A stretch of DNA of 5,270 bases from Fimbriimonadaceae bacterium (lineage in GTDB: Bacteria; Armatimonadota; Fimbriimonadia; Fimbriimonadales; Fimbriimonadaceae), in the NCBI GenBank assembly GCA_020849075.1, contig JADLGZ010000196.1, positions 1 to 5,270 of the forward strand, in the 5' to 3' direction. The position numbers and the translations under genes were made by a program. The notes under the pieces were generated by a model. The model made no database searches. It saw nothing but the letters and a program-made list of their open reading frames with translations, and had not been told where the DNA came from. Below are positions 1-4,752 of this stretch, piece after piece (position 1 is the first letter of the stretch; each line of letters opens with the position of its first letter).

Positions 1-332
1 AGTTGGTCGAGGATTCGACGCTTGCCTTCCAAGTCTTCCTTGGGTTCCGGTGCCGATGGCAAATCCAGGGCAACCAGAAGTTGATCCAATCGATTTCGAA
101 CCGTCGGGTAACTCAAGCCCATCTCCTTCTCTACGGAGCTAAGAATGCCCCGACAGCGTAGGAATGTCTCAAGGAAGTGACTTTGCTCGTCCGTGAGCCT
201 GGCAAAACGGGGAACGGCAAATCGGCCCCGGAGGCTAATACCGCTCTCTTCCGAGGTCAGTTCCGTTACGATCATGGGCTGCCCCGTAATCGGATCAAAG
301 GCGGGTAGCCGGTGCATCGGCTGAGACTTCAT
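1..332 (-). CDS. DUF2089-family helix-turn-helix protein (3' end cut by window edge)
   Basis: The first 110 residues are visible; the gene continues past the left edge, probably only briefly, since related proteins are about 110-130 residues. The core (residues about 41-89: PRFARLTDEQ, FLETFLRCRG, VEKEMGLSYPTVRNRLDQLL) is what I recognise as the DUF2089 signature, a predicted DNA-binding helix-turn-helix; EMGLSYPTVRNRL is the likely turn and recognition helix. Family members usually carry an N-terminal zinc ribbon with CxxC pairs. Here that part (residues 1-38, including DPITGQPMIVTEL and GISLRGRF) keeps the spacing but has no cysteine; the only Cys is residue 60. The start at 332 is bounded by an in-frame TAA at 342-344; an internal ATG (315-317) is the alternative. 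No Shine-Dalgarno site is seen. It is divergent from pepE with 73 bp between. Its role is inferred to be transcriptional regulation; the target is unknown. Confidence 0.75.
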   Translation of the reverse strand, partial: MKSQPMHRLPAFDPITGQPMIVTELTSEESGISLRGRFAVPRFARLTDEQSHFLETFLRCRGILSSVEKEMGLSYPTVRNRLDQLLVALDLPSAPEPKEDLEGKRRILDQ

Positions 333-338
333 ACCCTT

Positions 339-344
339 GAATTA
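339..344 (-). promoter_or_regulatory. weak candidate -10 element of the DUF2089 gene
   Basis: On the minus strand TAATTC sits exactly 6 bases before the ATG at 332, the same offset as the better -10 boxes of the other genes here. It lacks the final conserved T (4 of 6 matches to TATAAT), and no -35 is recognisable. It is listed only because of its position. Confidence 0.25.
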
Positions 345-393
345 CGGAGATGCCCGGCGCGGGGTTGCTCCCATTTTCAACTCGGTGACCAGC

Positions 394-399
394 TAGAAT
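394..399 (+). promoter_or_regulatory. -10 element of pepE, leaderless geometry
   Basis: TAGAAT (5 of 6 matches to TATAAT) ends 6 bases before the pepE ATG. With the usual 6-7 bases from -10 box to transcription start, the RNA would begin at the A of the ATG. No Shine-Dalgarno site lies between. There is no convincing -35 at 16-18 bp; TTGCTC (365-370) is 23 bp away and TTTTCA (374-379) is 14 bp away. The start codon itself is well fixed by alignment of the protein N-terminus with known PepE. Confidence 0.6.
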
Positions 400-405
400 A
401 TTCCC

Positions 406-1092
406 ATGGAACTCTATCTCCTCAGCAATAGCCGGATGAAGAACGAGCTGCCTTTTGCTTGGGCTAAGGCCAAGTTACTGTCGGAGTGGGACGGGCGGAT
501 CAAGACCGTCGCTCTCGTTCCCTTCGCGGGCGTGGGCTTAGGATGGGATGAGTATGTGGATTGGGTCGCCGAAGCCTTTGCCCCCCAAAACATCAAGATC
601 ACGGGCGTCCATCAAGACGACACGGCCGTGGATACTGCAGATGCCATCTTCGTAGGCGGTGGCAATACATTTCACCTTACCTATCACCTGCACAAGACCG
701 GCCTCATGGATCGCATCGGAGCATTGGTCCGAAATGGAAAGCCCTACATGGGCTGGAGTGCCGGGGCAAATGTGGCGGCCCCAACTTTGCGGACCACGAA
801 CGATATGCCAATCGTTGAGCCCGCTTCGTTCAATACGTTTGGGTTCGTCCAATTTCAACTAAATCCGCACTATACGAACTACGTCAGCCCCGACCACGGA
901 GGCGAGACTCGAGACCAACGTCTAAATGAGTTCATACTCGCCAATCCAGACCAAAAAGTCGTGGGACTGCCCGAAGGATCCATGCTGATCGCCCGCAATA
1001 CACGAATCCAATCATGGGGAAAGGGACCAATTCGCATCTTTGACTCGCAATCACCCGAGGGCCGGGATGAGCCTACGTTCTCGCTAGGCTGA
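406..1092 (+). CDS. pepE: peptidase E, alpha-aspartyl dipeptidase (S51)
   Basis: Cytoplasmic serine dipeptidase that hydrolyses dipeptides with N-terminal L-aspartate (Asp-Xaa), feeding peptide turnover. The protein has 228 residues, against 229 in enteric PepE, and starts with the same MEL-LLSNS pattern. The nucleophile is Ser118 in GWSAG. His155 (NPH), Glu190 (LPEG) and Asp133 (TTNDMPIV) correspond to Ser120, His157, Glu192 and Asp135 of Salmonella PepE with a constant offset of two, so the active site is intact. FVGGGNTF (82-89) and GGETRDQRL (165-173) are further family blocks. The C-terminus is shorter and divergent. It is divergent from the DUF2089 gene and convergent with kynU; the last 20 bases overlap the kynU 3' end. 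I see no functional link to either neighbour. S51 also contains cyanophycinase, but the overall match here is to PepE. Confidence 0.95.
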   Translation: MELYLLSNSRMKNELPFAWAKAKLLSEWDGRIKTVALVPFAGVGLGWDEYVDWVAEAFAPQNIKITGVHQDDTAVDTADAIFVGGGNTFHLTYHLHKTGLMDRIGALVRNGKPYMGWSAGANVAAPTLRTTNDMPIVEPASFNTFGFVQFQLNPHYTNYVSPDHGGETRDQRLNEFILANPDQKVVGLPEGSMLIARNTRIQSWGKGPIRIFDSQSPEGRDEPTFSLG

Positions 1093-2203
1093 GCGATTGA
1101 CAAGCCGCGACCGCCTTTTCAATTTCTTCGGGCGTTGTCAGCAGGTCCGGCCCGAAGCGCACAATCCCTTGGCGAGCATCCACATTGATACCCTGCTCCT
1201 TCAGCGCCGCAACAATATCGACCGATTCAGCGGAAGGAAGTAAGCAGAACCCTCCCCACTCTGCCTCATTCTGCGGGTCAAATCCGCCTAGTGGAGCAAG
1301 CCCCTCACGCAAAGCCCGGAGCCGCTCCAATGTGAGCCGCCGAATCTCGGCAACTCCTACTTCAAGGGTGAACTCAAGACCACTCCTAGCCTGGAATAGC
1401 GGCAGCGGTGAGGGAGTACTTTCCCACCAGCCCTTGCCGCCCTCCGCTCGCTGGTCCTCCTTCAAGAAGTCAAAGGTTCTCGCCTTCGCAAACCATCCCG
1501 TATCCAAAGTCTGCATGTTCAGATTTCGTGGGTGGACCACCAACCAACATGCGCCGGGACCACCCCGTAAGTACTTGTAAGAACCGCCTGCGACAAAATC
1601 CGCGTCCGGATAGCCCCACGTGAAAACCCCTGCAGCGTGGTACGAATCTAGGAACACCTTCGCGCCCACTTCGTGAGCCTTCTTAATAATCTCTTTCACC
1701 CCCGGCACGACCTGACCAGTGGTGAAAATGACCAAGCTGATGATCACCAGCCCTACCCCCGGGACGATGCGGTCTAGGAAGTCTTCGGCAACGAACTTGG
1801 GAATGCCCGACTCTGCCCCCGAAGGCTCGACCCAGTCCACGGCCACGAGGCTTCGGCGTTCGTACTCCCGCAAGATAAAGTCTACGCTGTCAAACTCACT
1901 CGAGCTGGTCACCACGCGCACCGGGGTCGGAAGGGCGTTCAAAACGGCTCGGAGGCCTTGCCCAACACTATTCTTGTGCACCACGGCCCCGCTCATTCCG
2001 GTTAGGGCAAGAATATTCCGCTCAAACCGTTCAAACTCCGCCATCCACAATTGCCAAGCAGAATCCATCCCCCTGACCCAAGCATCCAGCCCTTCCTGGA
2101 CATCATGAGACATCTGATCAAGGGGCCTCCCTAGGGAGTGATTGGCAAGATAGGTCTCGGGCCGTGCAAGAACCCGCGAAAACCGACTTCGTAAGTCGTT
2201 CAA
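1073..2203 (-). CDS. kynU: kynureninase-like PLP enzyme (second gene of kyn operon)
   Basis: Fold-type I, PLP-dependent hydrolase that would cleave L-kynurenine to anthranilate and L-alanine. With a TTG start the protein has 376 residues, slightly short for kynureninases (about 410-460). Visible family features (numbered from the TTG): YLANHSLG near 18-25 (usually GNSLG); Asp186 and His189 in FLDSYHAAG, spaced like Asp201/His204 of the Pseudomonas enzyme; the Schiff-base Lys210 in GGSYKYLRGGPGA with the preceding Tyr209; Trp237 in TGWF; ESTPSPLPL near 261; and Arg349 in VRFGP, matching the substrate-carboxylate arginine. Start choice: TTG at 2203 overlaps the kynA stop (TTGA) and has GGAG 8 bases upstream. 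ATG at 2230 (385 residues, 31 bp overlap) is possible but has no ribosome site. The position directly after tryptophan dioxygenase supports the function. HSLG and ESTP deviate from consensus, so a related class V PLP enzyme cannot be excluded. Confidence 0.85.
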   Translation of the reverse strand: MNDLRSRFSRVLARPETYLANHSLGRPLDQMSHDVQEGLDAWVRGMDSAWQLWMAEFERFERNILALTGMSGAVVHKNSVGQGLRAVLNALPTPVRVVTSSSEFDSVDFILREYERRSLVAVDWVEPSGAESGIPKFVAEDFLDRIVPGVGLVIISLVIFTTGQVVPGVKEIIKKAHEVGAKVFLDSYHAAGVFTWGYPDADFVAGGSYKYLRGGPGACWLVVHPRNLNMQTLDTGWFAKARTFDFLKEDQRAEGGKGWWESTPSPLPLFQARSGLEFTLEVGVAEIRRLTLERLRALREGLAPLGGFDPQNEAEWGGFCLLPSAESVDIVAALKEQGINVDARQGIVRFGPDLLTTPEEIEKAVAACQSLSLART

Positions 2204-3036
2204 GAGCCGATCTCCGTTCTTACATCCCATAGTTCGGGGAAGAGCCGAGTATCCAAGGCAGCCCGCAAAAACTTTACGCCACTCGATCCTCCGGTGCCCG
2301 TCTTGAATCCAATGATTCGCTCCACCGTCTTCATGTGGCGGAAGCGCCAGAGCAGGAATTGCTCCTCGACGTCCACGAGCTTTTCGCACATCTCGTAGGG
2401 GCCCCAATAATCCGTTGGATTGTCGTAGATCAATTTGAAGACCCGAGTAACCTCGCTATTGACTTCGTACGGTTTTGACCAATCACGATCCAAGGATGAG
2501 TTGGGAATGGCAAAGCCTTGCCGATGCAAGTGAGCCAAGAACTCGTCATATAGAGAACGTGAATTGAGGGCGTTCGAAAGGATCGTTTGAATTTCCGGGC
2601 GATGGCTAAAGACCCCCACCGCCTGAGCATCCTTATTGCCCAGCAGGAACTCAATCAAGCGGTAATGCGCACTCTGAAACCCGCTTGACCGGCCCAAAAC
2701 AGCCCGGAACTGAGCATATTCTGACGGGGTCAATGTCTCCAGCACCGCCCACTGTTCAAACAGCATGCGCTGGATATGCTTCACTCGCGCAAGGATCTTG
2801 AAGCAGGGCTCAAGCTCATCTTGCTGGACATGGTGGAGGGCAGCCCGCAGCTCGTGAACGCATAGCTTCATCCAGAGTTCAGATGTCTGATGCTGAATGA
2901 TGAACAGCATCTCATCGTGGTGTTCGCTCAGGGGTTTCTGAGCCGCGAAGATCAGGTCCAGTTGCAGATACCCGCCATAGTCCATCCGCTCCGTGAAGTC
3001 GGTATGGATCGTTGTCTCGTACGGCCTCGTTGCCAT
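2200..3036 (-). CDS. kynA: tryptophan 2,3-dioxygenase (heme)
   Basis: Cytoplasmic heme dioxygenase that opens the indole ring of L-tryptophan with O2 to give N-formylkynurenine, the first step of the kynurenine pathway. It has 278 residues; the Xanthomonas enzyme has 298. Active-site residues align with a constant offset of six: His49 (FIIQHQTSELW; His55, distal), Tyr107 and Arg111 (EYAQFR; Tyr113, Arg117, substrate carboxylate), His234 (RFRHMKTVER; His240, axial heme ligand), and Thr248 in the TGTGGSSG loop (Thr254). GRSSGFQS (115-122) and DYWGPYEMCEKLVDVEEQF (209-227) are further family blocks. It is the promoter-proximal gene of an operon with kynU, whose TTG start overlaps this gene's TGA. 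Kynurenine formamidase (kynB), needed between the two steps, is not in the window. The ATG at 3036 has a -10 box 6 bases before it, so the mRNA is probably leaderless. Confidence 0.97.
   Translation of the reverse strand: MATRPYETTIHTDFTERMDYGGYLQLDLIFAAQKPLSEHHDEMLFIIQHQTSELWMKLCVHELRAALHHVQQDELEPCFKILARVKHIQRMLFEQWAVLETLTPSEYAQFRAVLGRSSGFQSAHYRLIEFLLGNKDAQAVGVFSHRPEIQTILSNALNSRSLYDEFLAHLHRQGFAIPNSSLDRDWSKPYEVNSEVTRVFKLIYDNPTDYWGPYEMCEKLVDVEEQFLLWRFRHMKTVERIIGFKTGTGGSSGVKFLRAALDTRLFPELWDVRTEIGS
2212..2215 (-). promoter_or_regulatory. Shine-Dalgarno site deciding the kynU start
   Basis: GGAG on the minus strand, inside the last codons of kynA, lies 8 bases before the TTG at 2203. That TTG overlaps the kynA TGA as TTGA. 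This is the only clear ribosome-binding site in the window, and it favours the TTG over the ATG at 2230, which has none. It suggests translational coupling of kynU to kynA. Confidence 0.55.
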
Positions 3037-3042
3037 GAGGCT

Positions 3043-3048
3043 ATTGTA
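3043..3048 (-). promoter_or_regulatory. -10 element of the kynA-kynU operon, leaderless geometry
   Basis: On the minus strand TACAAT (5 of 6 to TATAAT) ends 6 bases before the kynA ATG. The intervening AGCCTC contains no ribosome-binding site. No -35 hexamer is evident at 16-18 bp upstream. It faces away from the identical TACAAT of the pilin gene, with 91 bp between the two boxes. Confidence 0.6.
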
Positions 3049-3139
3049 CTGGCCCGAGGCGCAACCTGCGTAAAGTTCGATACCAATAACGTTTCCCAGG
3101 ATTCCCTAACAAAATCAGTCGTTTTGCTTCGTCTTCGTT
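3049..3139. other. divergent intergenic control region, kynA / pilin-like gene
   Basis: This is the core of the longest gene-free stretch (103 bp between start codons). It separates two back-to-back TACAAT boxes and must hold upstream elements for both genes. The right part (3119-3140) is a pyrimidine-rich, TTCGT-containing run leading into the pilin -10. A 5-bp inverted repeat, CAAAA/TTTTG, is at 3110-3126. I cannot assign an operator or a -35 to either side. Confidence 0.4.
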
Positions 3140-3145
3140 TACAAT
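3140..3145 (+). promoter_or_regulatory. -10 element of the pilin-like gene, leaderless geometry
   Basis: TACAAT (5 of 6 to TATAAT) ends 6 bases before the ATG at 3152. The gap ACGATC has no ribosome-binding site. The ATG is certain because it begins a canonical prepilin signal, so the short spacing is not a start-calling artefact. No -35 at standard spacing was found. Confidence 0.6.
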
Positions 3146-3151
3146 ACGATC

Positions 3152-3991
3152 ATGAAGCGAGCCTTTACGCTCATTGAACTCTTGGTGGTTATCGCGATCA
3201 TCGCCATCTTGGCGGCGATCCTTTTCCCGGTCTTTGCCCAAGCACGCGAAGCGGCCAAAAAAACCCAATGCCTCAGTAATGCCAAGCAAATTGGGTTGGC
3301 AACTATGATGTATGTGAACGACAATGAAGACTGCTACCCGGCTTGGGCTGCAAAGCAGCCGCCGATCAACGGAGGCAACACGAACTTCACCGCCCCTGAT
3401 GCCCAGATCATGCCGTACGTGAAGAACAACCATATCTTCACCTGTCCGATCGACAACACCCCGCGTATGAGTCCAAACTCTGTTCTCTTCCAAGATGGCA
3501 AGTACAGAACGATGGCAATCAAGAGATCCTATCAGTACACCGGAAACATTAACACCGTTGAAAAGAATGGCTTTGATCGAAATACTGGTGTCAATGAGTG
3601 GGTCGGCGTAACCCCCGGCGACTGGATCTACCGAGGCCGAAACGGAAGCGAATTGGATGAGCCTGCAAGCACGATCCCTTGGCTTGAAGTTTGGCCGATC
3701 ACCCAAAACGACCCCTACGTCGGAGGAATCTGGGGATCAGGGTTCATTGACTGCGACGTTTACAAGCTTGCCGGAAGGAAATACCCTTCCACCAGTCCAG
3801 CCGATAGCCTTCCGCCGGGTTGCACGTCCACTAATCTCTTGAGCGCCAAAGTGACCATCGGGCACATGCGAACTCAAACCGTGACGATCTTCTCCGATGG
3901 TCACGCCAAAGCTCTTCTTTGGGGCGAGCTACGCAAGAACGATTTCTTCCTGTTCAAATCCAAGAAGCCAACTCAAGTGTTTAATCCCTGA
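3152..3991 (+). CDS. type IV pilin / type II secretion pseudopilin-like secreted protein
   Basis: 279-residue protein with a class III prepilin signal. A short leader MKRA is followed by FTLIELLVVIAIIAILAAIL; prepilin peptidase would cut before Phe5, leaving Glu9 as the conserved +5 glutamate and an N-terminal hydrophobic helix (about 5-25). FPVFAQAREAAKKTQCLSN (25-43) and YVNDNED (54-60) then match the N-terminal region of the DUF1559-like or H-X9-DG-type pseudopilins abundant in Armatimonadota and Planctomycetes. The C-terminal tail has GH (237-238) and FSDGHAK (247-253), the counterpart of the usual FADGHVK motif; the glycine-rich part normally before it is degenerate. Five cysteines (40, 61, 98, 201, 224) could form disulfides outside the cell. 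The expected location is anchored in or exported across the envelope. It stands alone, with no assembly genes nearby, divergent from kynA and convergent with msrA (6 bp apart). The specific role is unknown. Confidence 0.9.
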   Translation: MKRAFTLIELLVVIAIIAILAAILFPVFAQAREAAKKTQCLSNAKQIGLATMMYVNDNEDCYPAWAAKQPPINGGNTNFTAPDAQIMPYVKNNHIFTCPIDNTPRMSPNSVLFQDGKYRTMAIKRSYQYTGNINTVEKNGFDRNTGVNEWVGVTPGDWIYRGRNGSELDEPASTIPWLEVWPITQNDPYVGGIWGSGFIDCDVYKLAGRKYPSTSPADSLPPGCTSTNLLSAKVTIGHMRTQTVTIFSDGHAKALLWGELRKNDFFLFKSKKPTQVFNP

Positions 3992-3997
3992 GGTCAG

Positions 3998-4675
3998 CTA
4001 CTTCAGTAGTTTCGCAAACTGCTCACGGAACTTGGCGACCTTGGGCGACACGACGTAGCTACAATAGCCGGCGTTCATCTTCGCCCGCTCGGCATCGCTC
4101 GCCTTTTCGAACTTCGCATAGTAGTTCTGGTGATAGTTCTCGGCGCGGGTGAATGGCCCCAAGGGTTCTATGGTCGTCACCACCTTACCGGGGAAGAGCT
4201 TTTCACTGATAATCTCGTCCTTGATCCGCTGGGCAAGCTTCTTTTCTTCATCGCTCCGGTAGAAGATGGCCGAGCGGTACTGAGTCCCCACATCCGGCCC
4301 CTGACGGTTTAGCTGGGTGGGATCATGGGACACGAAGAAGATGCGCAAAAGGTCAGCCTTTTGGATAACGCCAGGGTCAAAGGTCACCTCGACTACTTCC
4401 GCATGTCCGGTGGTGCCCGAGCTCACCTGCTCGTACGTAGGGTTGGGCGTCTTGCCCCCCGCATACCCGCTTACCACCTCGCTCACGCCCTTCAACAGTT
4501 CCATCTGGCCCTCGATGCACCAGAAGCATCCCGCGGCAACGTAAAGCTTCTCGGTCTTGCCAGTGGACTGGCCTGGTTGAGTCGGGAGATTTGTTGGCAT
4601 CTTGTGATCTTGTTCGTGGGCGCAGGCGAACAGGCTAAGGCCCACAAAGCCAATCAACACAGTTGGCATCCGCAT
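3998..4675 (-). CDS. msrA: peptide-methionine (S)-S-oxide reductase, lipoprotein form
   Basis: Reduces S-methionine sulfoxide in proteins. The catalytic block GCFWCIEG (49-56) carries nucleophile Cys50. Tyr81, Glu93 (GHAEV), Asp128 and Tyr133 (GPDVGTQYRS) match E. coli Tyr82, Glu94, Asp129 and Tyr134 around Cys51, a constant offset of one. Cys205 (AGYCSYV) near the C-terminus is a candidate resolving cysteine, with Cys53 also present. The chosen start (225 residues) gives a lipoprotein signal: MRMPT, then a hydrophobic stretch ending in LFAC with lipidated Cys18 and a polar linker (19-41) before the enzyme domain. The enzyme is therefore probably membrane-anchored outside the cytoplasm, where it would need an external thioredoxin-like reductant. 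An ATG 39 bases upstream (4714) is in frame but would bury the signal and overrun the -10 box. No msrB is fused or adjacent. Divergent from the Ppx/GppA gene. Confidence 0.95.
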   Translation of the reverse strand: MRMPTVLIGFVGLSLFACAHEQDHKMPTNLPTQPGQSTGKTEKLYVAAGCFWCIEGQMELLKGVSEVVSGYAGGKTPNPTYEQVSSGTTGHAEVVEVTFDPGVIQKADLLRIFFVSHDPTQLNRQGPDVGTQYRSAIFYRSDEEKKLAQRIKDEIISEKLFPGKVVTTIEPLGPFTRAENYHQNYYAKFEKASDAERAKMNAGYCSYVVSPKVAKFREQFAKLLK

Positions 4676-4682
4676 ACAATGA

Positions 4683-4688
4683 ACTATA
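4683..4688 (-). promoter_or_regulatory. -10 element of msrA, leaderless geometry
   Basis: On the minus strand TATAGT (5 of 6 to TATAAT) ends 7 bases before the ATG at 4675. There is no ribosome-binding site between. It lies inside the region that would be coding if the upstream ATG at 4714 were used, and so supports the shorter, lipoprotein start. No clear -35. Confidence 0.5.
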
Positions 4689-4739
4689 CGAATCTTAGAT
4701 GGTTCCTGCGCCATTCTCAGGCAAAGTGACCGCCTTGGT

Positions 4740-4745
4740 TATACT
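4740..4745 (+). promoter_or_regulatory. -10 element of the Ppx/GppA gene, leaderless geometry
   Basis: TATACT (5 of 6 to TATAAT) ends 7 bases before the ATG at 4753. The gap TCACGAC has no Shine-Dalgarno match. A TG at 4736-4737 is one base off the extended -10 position. The 51 bp between this box and the msrA -10 must hold both -35 regions, which would nearly abut. Confidence 0.55.
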
Positions 4746-4752
4746 TCACGAC

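Noticed and set aside
1185..1580. 131-codon open frame on the plus strand opposite kynU
   Set aside because: Low-complexity Ser/Pro/Arg composition expected from antisense reading of kynU, which has clear catalytic motifs.
2231..2407. 59-residue in-frame N-terminal extension of kynU
   Set aside because: It lies wholly inside kynA in another frame, is Arg/Gly-rich without kynureninase similarity, and better-supported starts exist at 2203 or 2230.
3110..3126. Inverted repeat CAAAA-7 nt-TTTTG upstream of the pilin -10
   Set aside because: Only 5 bp per arm and AT-rich; likely chance, though its position would suit an operator.
3041..3706. 221-codon open frame on the minus strand opposite the pilin-like gene
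   Set aside because: No recognisable domain; it is antisense to a gene with a certain prepilin signal, and its end overlaps the kynA promoter region.
3998..4009. Short near-palindrome CTACT-TC-AGTAG at the pilin/msrA convergence, considered as a terminator
   Set aside because: A 5-bp stem with a 2-base centre and no T-run cannot form a stable intrinsic terminator.
4676..4714. 13-residue N-terminal extension of msrA
   Set aside because: It would place the -10 box inside the coding region and put a charged segment before the lipoprotein signal.
4325..4729. 134-codon open frame on the plus strand opposite msrA
   Set aside because: No family resemblance, no ribosome site or -10 seen before it; typical shadow of a GC-rich coding strand.
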